64,000 nucleotides of DNA. It comes from a virus. The notes under the pieces were generated by a model that was given only the letters and a program-made list of their open reading frames with translations, ran no database searches and had not been told where the DNA came from. The stretch lies in the IMG/VR virus record IMGVR_UViG_3300047548_001122, positions 150,238 through 214,237 of that record; one strand, written 5' to 3'. Positions 32,869-42,624 of the stretch are shown here, one piece after another; position 1 is the first letter of the stretch, and every line of letters begins with the position of its first letter. Both the position numbers and the translations under genes were made by a program.

Positions 32869-33609
32869 ATGCCACTCACTAGAATAACTACCGAAAATAT
32901 CTCCAATACTGCTATTGGGATACAGGATTTAAATGCGGATACAGTAAATTCGTTAATGTCTACTTCCAATTCTGCGTTAAGTATTGCCACTAGTGCTAAT
33001 TCCAATACTGGCGTTGTATCTGGAACATATGGAGGTATAGCTATAAATCCAATAATAGTGACAGATTCTAGAGGAAAAATAACTTCCGCTACAAATGGTG
33101 TTGGTTTTTTACTTTATAGGTTAAATGATAATATTGTTGGTAGTAATGCTACAGGAAATCAAAAAGTTTTTGATAAGGCTGTAACATTAGAGGGTAGTAC
33201 ACAATATGAAATAGAAGCTCAATACGCATTTTCCAAAACATCTGGCACCACTAGTCATAACTTTCAAATAGGATTTGGTGGAACAGCAACACTTAATAAC
33301 ATAGCATATCATACTTCCTTTAAATATAATACTGGTAGTTTTACTTCAGCTCCAACAACAGACAGTTTGCACTCATTTATACAAGTTCCAACTCAAACTA
33401 CAATTTTATCAGGATTAACTTCTGCTGCTGCATACATAGTAATCTCAATTAGAGGAACAGTTTCAATAAATGAAGCGGGAACTTTTCAACCAAATTATAG
33501 TTTGACTACTGCTCCAGGCGGAGCTTACACTGTTGCTTTAGGAAGTTATATTAAACTCACTAAAATAGGATCCGCTGGTTCTGATGTTGTTATTGGAACT
33601 TGGGCATAA
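32869..33609 (+). CDS. Putative tail-fibre/virion surface protein
   Basis: A 246-residue, Thr/Ser/Asn/Gly-rich beta protein beginning MPLTRITTENISNTAIG and having SGTYGGIAINPIIVTDSRGKITSATNG at about 50-76. This repeat-like segment is shared in style with the minus-strand gene at 49772 (TVTAGTYGGGANAASFVVDAQGRITAASN), a fibre-neck motif found in many phage fibres. GGTTAAG-type ribosome site. Starts the adhesin block. Confidence 0.65.
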   Translation: MPLTRITTENISNTAIGIQDLNADTVNSLMSTSNSALSIATSANSNTGVVSGTYGGIAINPIIVTDSRGKITSATNGVGFLLYRLNDNIVGSNATGNQKVFDKAVTLEGSTQYEIEAQYAFSKTSGTTSHNFQIGFGGTATLNNIAYHTSFKYNTGSFTSAPTTDSLHSFIQVPTQTTILSGLTSAAAYIVISIRGTVSINEAGTFQPNYSLTTAPGGAYTVALGSYIKLTKIGSAGSDVVIGTWA

Positions 33610-33623
33610 TTAATAGGGAAAAA

Positions 33624-33989
33624 ATGGCACATTTTGCACAATTGAATGAAGAAAATAAAGTTATTCAAGTTATCGTAGTTCACAATAATGAACTAATGCT
33701 TGATGGTGAAGAAAACGAAACAAAAGGAATTTTGTTTTGTAAATCTCTATTTGGTGAAGAAACTAAATGGAAACAAACGAGTTATAATGGAACTTTTAGA
33801 AAAAATTATGCTGGAATAGATTACACATATGATGCGGTCAAAGATGCTTTTATCCCACCAAAACCATATAATTCTTGGTCACTAAACGAAACAACATGTT
33901 TGTGGGAAGCACCTACACCATATCCTACTGATGGCCAACCTTATATTTGGAATGAAGAAACAACCAGCTGGGTACTAGTTGCAGAATGA
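33624..33989 (+). CDS. Conserved phage virion-associated protein
   Basis: A 121-residue protein of a family widespread in aquatic T4-like phages: MAHFAQLNEENKVIQVIVVHNN start, ETKWKQTSYNGTFRKNYAGIDYTYD middle (described in pieces), FIPPKPYNSW and a Trp-rich C-terminus. The frame opens at 33600, but MAHFAQ at 33624 is the family start and has GGGAAA upstream. Role unknown; often beside tail-fibre genes. Confidence 0.75.
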   Translation: MAHFAQLNEENKVIQVIVVHNNELMLDGEENETKGILFCKSLFGEETKWKQTSYNGTFRKNYAGIDYTYDAVKDAFIPPKPYNSWSLNETTCLWEAPTPYPTDGQPYIWNEETTSWVLVAE

Positions 33990-34354
33990 CAACATACATA
34001 AACAGCGGTAACATAGAACAAACAGCAGTCGATGAATTTGTTAAACCAAAAATAACATCGATCACTGTTACAAATAGTAGCTATGTTGCCACTGGAGCTA
34101 ACACCGTATCAACAAGTGGTGGATACGTACAAATAGTCGGATCAAGTTTTAGTAGTCCGATGCAAGTGTTTTTGGACCCAATAGGAACAAATAGAGTAGA
34201 AACTACAACATCAGCAACAGCAGTAACGTATGTAAGTTCCACAACAATTAATGTGCAACTACCAGCAAAAGCAGCAGGAAATTATACATGTTTTATTGTG
34301 AGAACATCAGATGGTCAATTCGCAACAAAAATTAACGGCATAAGATACGCATAA
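33986..34354 (+). CDS. IPT/TIG-like adhesin domain protein
   Basis: A 122-residue beta protein resembling one IPT/TIG immunoglobulin-like domain: PKITSITVTNSSYV, GGYVQIVGSSFSSPMQVFLD, then TTINVQLPAKAAGNYTCFIV. The same domain begins the large fibre that follows, so this may be a separated paralogue of its N-terminus. It overlaps upstream by four bases. Confidence 0.65.
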   Translation: MTTYINSGNIEQTAVDEFVKPKITSITVTNSSYVATGANTVSTSGGYVQIVGSSFSSPMQVFLDPIGTNRVETTTSATAVTYVSSTTINVQLPAKAAGNYTCFIVRTSDGQFATKINGIRYA

Positions 34355-34357
34355 AAA

Positions 34358-37300
34358 ATGACACAAAAAATATCCTCAGTAAACATTGAAGCTGCGACAC
34401 TGGCATCTTTTTCTGGACCAACAATTGCAAATGTTTCTATTGCGAATTCAACATATACAATATTAGATGATACAGCAGTTTCAAATGCTGGAGGTTATGT
34501 CGTCATCACTGGTAGTAACTTTCAATCAGGCGCTCAAGTTTTATTTGGAAGCACTTCAGCATGTACGGTTACTTTTGTAGATTCGACTCAACTGAATGTT
34601 CAAGTTCCCGCATTAACATCTGGTAGTTATGTGGTGTATGTACAAAATGGTGATGGTTCAACAGCAATTAAATTAAATGGTATTACATCAAGTCCAATAC
34701 CAGTTTGGTCAACAGATAGTACTTTAACACAACAAGATTCTGGCGCAGTAATTAGTATTTCTTTGGCAGCACCATCCGATTCAAATGTTACATATTCTCT
34801 TGCACAAGGAAGTTCTTTACCAAGTGGAACCACACTAGCAGCAAATGGATTGTTTAGTGGTACAGTTACAATAGAAAATGAAACGACTTACAATTTTACG
34901 GTTAATGCAATCGATGATGAAAATCAAGATGCTTCGAGGTCGTTTAGTATCACAATTGCAACTGGAGACCCATACTACTATCTCACAACTCTACATTTAT
35001 CCGGCGAAACACCCGCAAATAATTGGTTAACTGATGTAAGTACAAATAATTTTGCATTAACTGTAAATGGTGATGCAAAGCCAACATCATTTAGTCCATA
35101 TGAAACCAATTGGGGCGTTTACTTCGATGGATCGGATGATTATGTTTATGCAGCAGCAAACGCTGCCTTTGATTTACCTGGAGATTTCACAATCGAATGT
35201 TGGGCTAATTTTAGCAATTTAGGAGGAAACAGATTACTAATTGATACTTATATTGCTGGAGATAATGCATCTTATCAGTTATACTGGAGAACCACAGGAA
35301 GTTCAATCGTATTTTATACTCCTGGTGATGGCGTCATTTTACAGGATCCATCATCCTCAACAGTTGTGATAAACAAGTGGTATCATATTGCTGTTGTAAG
35401 AAGTGGTACAACAGCAAAACTTTATATTGATGGTCAAGAAAAAGCGTCAGCAACACTGACTAGAGATTTAACACATGGAAATGATCTTGCGTTAGGTATT
35501 CAGAAAACTTCACTTACTAATGATTTAACTGGATATATTTCTAACGTTCGTATTGTAAAAGGTACGGCGGTCTATACCTCAAACTTCACACCATCAACAT
35601 CACCATTAACAGCAATATCAGGTACAACTTTCTTGGCATGTCAATCCAATAGATTTGTTGACAATAGCACTAATAACCTTCCTCTTATTGTTAGTGGCAC
35701 AGTAAATACAACTAGTTATGGTCCATTTACAGAAACAGATTTAGTAACTGGTAGTGCATATTTTGATGGTTCTGGAGATTATTTAACTGCTTCTGCTAAC
35801 TCCAGTTTAGCTATGGGAACAGGAGATTTTACAGTAGAATTTTGGATCAATCTTAATGTATCTCAATCATCAGATGTTATTACTTTATCCCCCGGCGGTT
35901 GGTCGATTATTCTGTTCTCGGGAGATTTGTATTTTCAAACAGGTCGCGGCGGCGGAAGTTTAAATAATTATTTCACTGTAGGAACATATATTCCATATAA
36001 ATCTTGGGGACACGTTGCATATGTTAGGTCTGGTGGTACTGGAAGATTTTATGCGAATGGTGTAGCGGTGGGAACGCCTGTTGCCGACTCTACGAATTAT
36101 TCTTCAACACAAACTTCTGTTTTAATAGGCGGAGGTGCAAGTCCTGCTTACGGAGCATTAGCAGGTTATATTTCAAACATTCGCATAGTAAAAGGTGTTG
36201 CTTTATATACCGGCAACTTTACACCTCCTGTAAACACTTTAGTTCTAACTGGATCATCACCTTACTCCAATACAACAAACGTAAACACTACATTTAGTTC
36301 ATCTAACACCAGTCTGCTAACACTACAAAACAGATTTGGTGAAAACAATAATCGTTTTGTTGATACATCTGGAACCAATAATATTATTACAAGAGTTGGC
36401 AATTCAACACAAGGTACATTTAGTCCGTTCAGTAAAACTGGTTGGAGTAATTATTTTGATGGTACAGGAGATTATGTTACATTTTCTAACTCATCACAAT
36501 TTGCATTTGGCACAGGACCATTTACCATTGAATTTTGGATTAATGCTCCTTTAAATAATGATAAGTTTATTTTAGGAGGAAGAACCGCAATCGGAACGAT
36601 GCATATTACTACTGGAGGTTTTAGTAGTACCGCTGGAGTTTTAAGATATGTTGGTTCGTCAACGATTGTAAGCTCGAATGTTATCACTGACAATACATGG
36701 CACCATTGTGCAATAGTTCGAGATGGAAGTAATAACATTACATTATACGTGGATGGCGTATCTGTTGGAACTGGAACTGATACTACAAACTATACTACTA
36801 CTAGTGGAGAATGGAAAATTGGATCAAATGATAATTTTGCCGGTAGTAATTTACTAACAGGTTATTTGTCCAATATGCGTATCATAAAAGGTACCGCACT
36901 TTATACATCCACATTCACACCATCAACAACTTCACTAACAGCAATTGCAAACACTAGTCTATTAACGTGTCAATCAAATCAATTTGCTGATAGTAGCAAC
37001 AACAATTTAACTTTAACTGTCAATGGTAATCCTAGCGTTCAACCATTCAGTGCATTTAAACCAACTTCTGAATGGTCATTAAGTACAGTTGGTGGTAGTA
37101 TGTATTTTGATGGGTCTGGAGATTATTTGTCGTGTCCAAACAATGCAAATTTAAATCCAAACACTAATGATTTTATTATGGAAGCTTGGGTTTACATTAC
37201 TGGAACAACAGGGTCGAATCAAGGATTTAATGGAAAAGGAACAGCGGGTACCGATGGATACAGTTTTTACATAACAAATTCTCTTGTTCTGTCTTTCATA

Positions 37301-38257
37301 TGGAATGGAACAGGAGGAGCAACAATCACAGCTGGAACATTAAAATTGAACAATTGGCATCATGTAGCTGTAGTTAGAAACAGTGATGTCATTCGACTAT
37401 ATTTGGATGGCGTTGGTGCAGGTAGTTCTACTAGTTGCACCACAGATATAACCACCACCGGTATAAAATATATTGGACAAGCAAGAGGTGCCAATGTAAT
37501 GAAAGGATACATGTCGGGTTATCGAATGATAAAAGGTAATTTGCCAGCTGGTTATGATGCAACATCTAGCACCATCACTGTTCCGCCAGCGCCACCAGAA
37601 GTAGTTAAATCATCTTCTCTAATACTTGGTGGAACTAATGGTGGCATTATAGATTATACAACAAAAAATAATTATGAAACTGTAGGTAATGTACAGCTGA
37701 GAAATAACATTGTAAAGTATGGAAATAGTTCAATGTATTTTGATGGAAATGGAGATTTTCTTTTACTTGGAAACACAAATCTAATAACATTTAATGGTTC
37801 TTCCACATTCACAGTAGAAGGATGGTTTTATCAAACTGCATATGATTCTACCTCAGGATTTATGAATAATGTGGTAGGAGACTTAACACCAAATGGCACT
37901 TATGGTGATGCGCTTTATTGGTCAATAGGTATGAATTCAGCAAATAAACCTGCCATTAGATGGTATGGAGGTCCTACGGTGTGTGATGCTACGAATGCTT
38001 TATCTTTGAATACGTGGAATCATGTTGCTTGGGTTGTGAGTAATGGAGCAGTTAAAATTTTCATAAATGGTGTACAAGAAACTTTAACGGGTACAACAAC
38101 TATAACAGCCGCAGCAGGTTCAGTGGGATATCTTGTTCTTGGCGCTGATAGGGGAAAATATTATACTGGTTATATTGACGATCTTCGCATTACTAATGGA
38201 TATGCACGTTATACATCCAACTTTACGCCGCCAACAACAGCATTCAAATTAAAATAA
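34358..38257 (+). CDS. Large tail fibre/adhesin with five LamG-like domains
   Basis: The largest gene here, 1299 residues. Residues 1-110: IPT/TIG-like domain (GGYVVITGSNFQSGAQVLFG). About 115-200: putative Ig-like domain (SLPSGTTLAANGLFSGTV). Then five concanavalin-A/LamG-type repeats of 210-230 residues, each with a YFDGSGDYL-like strand (near 252, 464, 695, 912 and 1124), an FTIEFW-like strand and a WHHVAVVR-like strand, then SNMRIIKGTALYT. LamG folds bind sugars, so this is a candidate receptor-binding protein. The repeats differ enough to suggest recombination or diversifying selection rather than recent duplication. Confidence 0.85.
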   Translation: MTQKISSVNIEAATLASFSGPTIANVSIANSTYTILDDTAVSNAGGYVVITGSNFQSGAQVLFGSTSACTVTFVDSTQLNVQVPALTSGSYVVYVQNGDGSTAIKLNGITSSPIPVWSTDSTLTQQDSGAVISISLAAPSDSNVTYSLAQGSSLPSGTTLAANGLFSGTVTIENETTYNFTVNAIDDENQDASRSFSITIATGDPYYYLTTLHLSGETPANNWLTDVSTNNFALTVNGDAKPTSFSPYETNWGVYFDGSDDYVYAAANAAFDLPGDFTIECWANFSNLGGNRLLIDTYIAGDNASYQLYWRTTGSSIVFYTPGDGVILQDPSSSTVVINKWYHIAVVRSGTTAKLYIDGQEKASATLTRDLTHGNDLALGIQKTSLTNDLTGYISNVRIVKGTAVYTSNFTPSTSPLTAISGTTFLACQSNRFVDNSTNNLPLIVSGTVNTTSYGPFTETDLVTGSAYFDGSGDYLTASANSSLAMGTGDFTVEFWINLNVSQSSDVITLSPGGWSIILFSGDLYFQTGRGGGSLNNYFTVGTYIPYKSWGHVAYVRSGGTGRFYANGVAVGTPVADSTNYSSTQTSVLIGGGASPAYGALAGYISNIRIVKGVALYTGNFTPPVNTLVLTGSSPYSNTTNVNTTFSSSNTSLLTLQNRFGENNNRFVDTSGTNNIITRVGNSTQGTFSPFSKTGWSNYFDGTGDYVTFSNSSQFAFGTGPFTIEFWINAPLNNDKFILGGRTAIGTMHITTGGFSSTAGVLRYVGSSTIVSSNVITDNTWHHCAIVRDGSNNITLYVDGVSVGTGTDTTNYTTTSGEWKIGSNDNFAGSNLLTGYLSNMRIIKGTALYTSTFTPSTTSLTAIANTSLLTCQSNQFADSSNNNLTLTVNGNPSVQPFSAFKPTSEWSLSTVGGSMYFDGSGDYLSCPNNANLNPNTNDFIMEAWVYITGTTGSNQGFNGKGTAGTDGYSFYITNSLVLSFIWNGTGGATITAGTLKLNNWHHVAVVRNSDVIRLYLDGVGAGSSTSCTTDITTTGIKYIGQARGANVMKGYMSGYRMIKGNLPAGYDATSSTITVPPAPPEVVKSSSLILGGTNGGIIDYTTKNNYETVGNVQLRNNIVKYGNSSMYFDGNGDFLLLGNTNLITFNGSSTFTVEGWFYQTAYDSTSGFMNNVVGDLTPNGTYGDALYWSIGMNSANKPAIRWYGGPTVCDATNALSLNTWNHVAWVVSNGAVKIFINGVQETLTGTTTITAAAGSVGYLVLGADRGKYYTGYIDDLRITNGYARYTSNFTPPTTAFKLK

Positions 38258-38258
38258 T

Positions 38259-38399
38259 ATGTGGGCACTGAATACATTTTTCTTTTTTATTATATTGATC
38301 GCTATAAGAACTGGTGAACTTTTTGCTTTAATTCCTAGTCTTATCGTTTATATTATACTCCTAACAGTTTGGGAAAATCAAATAAAAGATAAATACTAG
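38259..38399 (+). CDS. Small membrane protein
   Basis: A 46-residue frame with two hydrophobic stretches (WALNTFFFFIILIAIRT and FALIPSLIVYIILLTVW) starting one base after the fibre stop. It ends in IKDKY, whose codons form the late promoter box at 38388. Too short for routine gene calling; plausible small membrane protein. No clear ribosome site. Confidence 0.45.
   Translation: MWALNTFFFFIILIAIRTGELFALIPSLIVYIILLTVWENQIKDKY
38388..38395 (+). promoter_or_regulatory. T4-type late promoter box (GATAAATA)
   Basis: GATAAATACTAG repeats the ten-base core found at 11866 (GATAAATACT). It lies 20 bases before the ATG at 38416, with CGGAG between, so it should give a short-leader late mRNA. Confidence 0.6.
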
Positions 38400-38415
38400 T
38401 TAAACGGAGAAAACG

Positions 38416-38610
38416 ATGAGTCCCAAAATGATCGAAGCTGCTTTTCAAGGAGCTAAACAAATGTATGAATCAGGTGATGTCACTAGAGATGATTACTTAA
38501 AGATGTTAAAAAGCATCGATACGGAAAAAATACCTTCCACCACCGAAAACGATACCAAAAAACAAGAATTGAGAACTTTGATTGATGATGCTATTTTATC
38601 GGTAGAATAA
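38416..38610 (+). CDS. Small hypothetical late protein
   Basis: Sixty-four residues, helical, acidic C-terminus (MSPKMIEAAFQGAKQMYESGDV start). It has a good CGGAG ribosome site and sits right behind a late promoter box. No domain recognised. Confidence 0.6.
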   Translation: MSPKMIEAAFQGAKQMYESGDVTRDDYLKMLKSIDTEKIPSTTENDTKKQELRTLIDDAILSVE

Positions 38611-38611
38611 A

Positions 38612-39049
38612 ATGCTGCAAGATCAAGACGAAATAAACCTCAAGGTAGATGTAAGCGTACTTAAAGAAAAAGTATCGACACTCACAATACTTTGTGATAA
38701 AATGGACAGAGTAATTGAAAAGTTGGCAGACAGTCAACTAGATTTGTCATCACAAATTTATAGAGATATGGAAAAAAGAAAAGAAGAAACTGTTGGTGAC
38801 ATTAAAGAATTACATTCTAGAATTACTACCGTCGATAGAAATTTATCCGATAAGATTGAACTTACCGAACGTAGAATTATGGATGAAATTAAATCTTTAC
38901 GTGACCACATTACCGAACATAATCAAAAAGAAGATGATGCCATGCAAACCCTTACCCAATGGAAATGGATGATTGCTGGTGGTGTCATCATATTGGCATG
39001 GGTAATTTCCAACATAAAATTTGAATCTTTGGTAAAGTTATTTTTATAA
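38612..39049 (+). CDS. Coiled-coil protein with C-terminal membrane anchor
   Basis: A 145-residue protein: residues 1-115 are a long Lys/Glu/Asp-rich coiled coil; residues 118-137 (WMIAGGVIILAWVISNI) are a membrane segment followed by a short tail. Topology is that of a tail-anchored protein. Similar proteins occur near fibre and primase genes in aquatic T4-like phages, function unknown. It ends just before the sigma70 promoter at 39051. Confidence 0.65.
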   Translation: MLQDQDEINLKVDVSVLKEKVSTLTILCDKMDRVIEKLADSQLDLSSQIYRDMEKRKEETVGDIKELHSRITTVDRNLSDKIELTERRIMDEIKSLRDHITEHNQKEDDAMQTLTQWKWMIAGGVIILAWVISNIKFESLVKLFL

Positions 39050-39050
39050 C

Positions 39051-39079
39051 TTGATATAGATTTGTTTTTGTGTTATAAT
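39051..39079 (+). promoter_or_regulatory. Sigma70-type promoter before primase
   Basis: TTGATA (39051-39056) and TATAAT (39074-39079) with a 17-base spacer. One mismatch to consensus. It lies in the 56-base gap before the primase gene and starts the early nucleotide/replication block at 39.1-45.5 kb. Confidence 0.8.
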
Positions 39080-39105
39080 TTGATTTTGAGAAAAAATTTA
39101 TTGTT

Positions 39106-40137
39106 ATGTCCTTGTCTATTGATACAAAATATGTTCGCCTAATCTCCTCTCGTCTGAGGAATTTTAAACAGAAGAATGACAACCTGTTTAATTTCTCTTG
39201 TAATTTTTGTGGTGATTCACAGAAAAACAAAACTAAGGCTCGAGGATATGTTTTCGAAAAAGCTGGTGGTCTTTTCTATAGATGCCACAATTGTGGTATA
39301 AGTACAAATGTTGCCAATCTCATCAAACATACAGATGCCGCTTTATACCAAGAATATATTATGGAGCGATACAAGTCTGGCGAATCGGGTAACTCCAATT
39401 ACCAAAAGCCAACTTTCGATATACCGCAACCAAAGTTCGATAAAGTTAAAAAGCAAACTGTATTCGAATATGCAGAACCCATTTCAAAACTCCCAAGTGG
39501 ACATTTTTGTTTAACATACGTACAAAAAAGAAAGATACCCGAAAGGTTCTACGATAAGTTATACTTTACTACAAATTATGAAAAGTTCATCAAGACTTTA
39601 ATACCTGATTGTGAAAAAGAATTAACGAAAGACGCAAGACTTGTAATTCCTTTTTATAATGAGTATAATGAGTTAATTGCTGTAACTGGTCGATCACTTG
39701 AATCTGGTAATAAAACACTTCGTTATGTAACTGTGCGAACAAATGATTCTACAAATAAATTATTGTATGGCATGGACACCGTTGATTTGAATGAGCCCGT
39801 AAAGATTGTTGAAGGACAGATAGATTCTCTGTTTCTAAATAATTGTGTTGCATCAGGTGACGGTAATCTATCAATCGCTGCAAAAAATATTGATTGTAAG
39901 AAAAAGATTTTAATTTTTGATAATGAAAAAAGAAATCGTGAAATTTTGAAGATGATGCAGGATGCAATCAAATTAGGTCATGATATTGTTATTTGGCCTG
40001 ATTCTATTGAACCCAAAGATATTAATGAAATGGTTATGTCGGGTATTTCACCTCTCGAAATTGAAGAAATTATAAGTAATAACACATTTTCTGGTTTGGA
40101 AGCTCAGACTAGATTTACATTTTGGAAGAAAATATAA
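39106..40137 (+). CDS. 61: DNA primase (gp61)
   Basis: Makes RNA primers for lagging-strand synthesis with the gp41 helicase. Residues 31-63 form the zinc ribbon (C32-x2-C35 and C60-x2-C63, in FSCNFCGD and YRCHNCG). The TOPRIM catalytic core follows: VKIVEGQIDSLF with the conserved Glu, the ASGDGN loop and KILIFDNE with its Asp. Length of 343 equals T4 gp61 (342). The gene is far from gp41 here, unlike the adjacent placement in T4. One-base overlap with thyX. Confidence 0.93.
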   Translation: MSLSIDTKYVRLISSRLRNFKQKNDNLFNFSCNFCGDSQKNKTKARGYVFEKAGGLFYRCHNCGISTNVANLIKHTDAALYQEYIMERYKSGESGNSNYQKPTFDIPQPKFDKVKKQTVFEYAEPISKLPSGHFCLTYVQKRKIPERFYDKLYFTTNYEKFIKTLIPDCEKELTKDARLVIPFYNEYNELIAVTGRSLESGNKTLRYVTVRTNDSTNKLLYGMDTVDLNEPVKIVEGQIDSLFLNNCVASGDGNLSIAAKNIDCKKKILIFDNEKRNREILKMMQDAIKLGHDIVIWPDSIEPKDINEMVMSGISPLEIEEIISNNTFSGLEAQTRFTFWKKI

Positions 40138-40799
40138 TGAAAGTTGAATTGATTAGTTATTCGCAACCTGAAGTTCGTTTTGTTGAAAACACCACAGAAT
40201 TGGTTGCATTTTGTGCTAGAGTATCAAACCCTAGTAATCAAATGAATAAAGAAACAAGTGAGAAGCTGATTCGTTATTTAATTAAACATCAACACTGGTC
40301 ACCACTTGAGATGGTCAGTATGTGTTTGGAAATTGAAACGACCCGTGACATTGCAAGACAAATTCTTCGTCACCGTAGTTTCAGTTTTCAAGAGTTTAGT
40401 CAACGATATGCTGACCCAACTGCTGAACTAGATGAAACATTTGTTTATCGTGAAGCAAGACTACAAGATGTAAAGAATCGTCAGAACAGTATTGAAACAG
40501 ATGATGATTATTTGCAAGAAAGATGGGAAGCAGAACAGGCTTCTGTTATTCTACAATCGATGAAGTCCTATAAATGGGCTATTGATAATGGTATTGCCAA
40601 AGAACAAGCCAGAGCAGTTCTACCTGAAGGCTTGACCAAATCACGTTTGTATATGAATGGAACCTTGCGTAGTTGGATACACTATATACAACTCCGTTCC
40701 GCAAACGGCACACAGAAAGAACACATGGAAATTGCACATAAATGTGCAGAAGTAATCGCCAAAGTATTTCCTATGGCGAATGAATTTATAGAAAAATAA
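40137..40799 (+). CDS. thyX: Flavin-dependent thymidylate synthase ThyX
   Basis: Makes dTMP from dUMP with FAD and methylene-tetrahydrofolate. The ThyX signature RHRxxSxQExSxR is exact: RHRSFSFQEFSQR at residues 78-90. The C-terminal LRSWIHYIQLR segment with YMNGTLRS matches the substrate-binding region. The frame opens earlier at 40122, but ATG at 40137 overlaps the primase TAA (TAATG) and gives the normal length of about 220. Works with the dCMP deaminase at 2861. Confidence 0.95.
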   Translation: MKVELISYSQPEVRFVENTTELVAFCARVSNPSNQMNKETSEKLIRYLIKHQHWSPLEMVSMCLEIETTRDIARQILRHRSFSFQEFSQRYADPTAELDETFVYREARLQDVKNRQNSIETDDDYLQERWEAEQASVILQSMKSYKWAIDNGIAKEQARAVLPEGLTKSRLYMNGTLRSWIHYIQLRSANGTQKEHMEIAHKCAEVIAKVFPMANEFIEK

Positions 40800-40816
40800 T
40801 AACTGGAGCAGAATTA

Positions 40817-42613
40817 ATGGAAAATATCATCAATGGTATTACGGTAGACTATTCACGCGATAATTTGTTTGATGAATTAGGAATTAAACGATTAAAAGAA
40901 TCGTACATGAAAGAAGAAGAAAACTCTCCGCAAGAAAGGTTTGCATATGTATCAAAAGCTTTTAGTAGTAATCCAGAACATGCACAAAGACTTTATGATT
41001 ATAGCAGCAAGCATTGGCTTAGTTATTCTACTCCCATTCTTAGTTTTGGCCGTTCTAAGCGCGGTTTGCCTATCTCTTGTTTCTTACCTTATTTGGATGA
41101 TAGTGCTGAAGGCTTGGTCAATACGTTATCAGAAGTCAACTGGCTTTCAATGTTAGGAGGAGGAGTTGGAATTGGACTTGGTATACGATCCGCTGACGAT
41201 AAAAGTGTTGGCATCATGCCTCACTTGCGTACTTACGATGCTAGTAGTTTGGCTTATAGACAGGGGAGAACACGCCGTGGCTCCTATGCTGCTTACCTTG
41301 ATGTGTCTCATCCCGACATTCTTATCTTCTTAGAGATGCGTAAGCCTACGGGCGATCAGAATATGCGCTGTTTGAATTTACACCATGGAATTAACATTAC
41401 AGATAAATTCATGCAATTAATTCAAACGTGCATGGAAGATCATCACGCTGATGATACATGGGAACTTGTTGATCCACACTCAGGTGAAGTAAGAGATAAA
41501 GTTTCTGCTCGTGAATTGTGGCAACGTATACTTGAAATGCGTATGATGACTGGTGAACCATATCTACACTTCATCGATACAAGTAATCGTATGATGCCAG
41601 AGTTTCAAAAGAAAAAAGGACTGAGTATCAAGCAATCAAACTTGTGTAGTGAAATTATTTTACCAACTGATAAAGATCGAACGGCAGTTTGTTGCTTATC
41701 GTCTGTTAATTTGGAGTATTATGATGAATGGAAAGATAGTGAACTTTTTCTTCGGGACATTGCAGAGATGCTGGATAACGTACTTCAGTACTTTATTGAC
41801 AATGCTCCTAGCCATATCAGCAGAGCGAGGTTCTCTGCTGAGCAGGAGCGCAGCATTGGTGTGGGCGCTCTCGGTTTTCATGCTTATTTACAGAGAAATA
41901 ATATACCGTTTGAATCGGCGTTAGCAACAAGTGCTAACAATAAAATGTTTAGTCACATACGAAAAGGATTAGATCATGCAAATATTGAATTGGGTAAAGA
42001 ACGTGGTGAAGCACCCGATGCTGTGGGTACCGGTTTCCGTTTCTCTCATCTTATGGCTATCGCACCAAATGCTTCTAGCTCCATTATTATGGGTAACACT
42101 AGTCCTAGTGTCGAGCCTTACCGTGCTAATGCTTACAGGCAAGATACTCTATCTGGTGCTCACCTCAATAAAAACAAATTCCTAGATAAAATTATTCAGG
42201 AGAAATGTAATGCAGACACAAAACTGGATTACCAAGAAATCTGGTCATCTATCATTGCTAACGACGGTTCCGTCCAACATTTGGAATTCTTGGATGAATG
42301 GACAAAAGATGTCTACAAAACTAGTATGGAAATTGACCAAAGATGGATTGTGGACCACGCAGCTAACAGACAAAATTACATTGACCAGGCGCAATCCATT
42401 AACACCTTTTTTAGACCTGATGTAAATGTCAAGTATCTACACGCAGTACATTTTCAAGCCTGGAAACAGGGGTTAAAGACATTGTATTACTGCCGCAGTG
42501 AAAAATTAGCTAAAGCTGATAAGGTTTCAAAACGAATAGAAAGAAAAGTTATTGAAGAAATCGATTTGAAAGCCTTAGCAACTGAAGATGTTTGTTTAGC
42601 TTGCGAAGGGTAA
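40817..42613 (+). CDS. nrdA: Class I ribonucleotide reductase alpha subunit, no ATP cone
   Basis: Reduces ribonucleotides to deoxyribonucleotides, with NrdB (44459). Catalytic residues are visible: redox Cys88 (PISCFLPY), thiyl-radical Cys277 (SNLCSEI) and a second redox Cys in AVCCLSSVNL (about 293-294), plus the C-terminal shuttle pair CLAC at 593-596. At 598 residues it is well short of E. coli NrdA (761), and its N-terminus begins directly in the helical domain, so the allosteric ATP cone is missing. That should make it insensitive to dATP inhibition at that site. Local use of strings such as CGTGGCTCC shows somewhat GC-richer codons than neighbours. Confidence 0.95.
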   Translation: MENIINGITVDYSRDNLFDELGIKRLKESYMKEEENSPQERFAYVSKAFSSNPEHAQRLYDYSSKHWLSYSTPILSFGRSKRGLPISCFLPYLDDSAEGLVNTLSEVNWLSMLGGGVGIGLGIRSADDKSVGIMPHLRTYDASSLAYRQGRTRRGSYAAYLDVSHPDILIFLEMRKPTGDQNMRCLNLHHGINITDKFMQLIQTCMEDHHADDTWELVDPHSGEVRDKVSARELWQRILEMRMMTGEPYLHFIDTSNRMMPEFQKKKGLSIKQSNLCSEIILPTDKDRTAVCCLSSVNLEYYDEWKDSELFLRDIAEMLDNVLQYFIDNAPSHISRARFSAEQERSIGVGALGFHAYLQRNNIPFESALATSANNKMFSHIRKGLDHANIELGKERGEAPDAVGTGFRFSHLMAIAPNASSSIIMGNTSPSVEPYRANAYRQDTLSGAHLNKNKFLDKIIQEKCNADTKLDYQEIWSSIIANDGSVQHLEFLDEWTKDVYKTSMEIDQRWIVDHAANRQNYIDQAQSINTFFRPDVNVKYLHAVHFQAWKQGLKTLYYCRSEKLAKADKVSKRIERKVIEEIDLKALATEDVCLACEG

Positions 42614-42624
42614 ACTGAAATAAA

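Noticed and set aside
40941-42425. Several plus-strand frames inside nrdA in another phase
   Set aside because: Hydrophobic Leu/Val-rich readings of shifted nrdA codons; nrdA itself has all catalytic motifs over the whole region.
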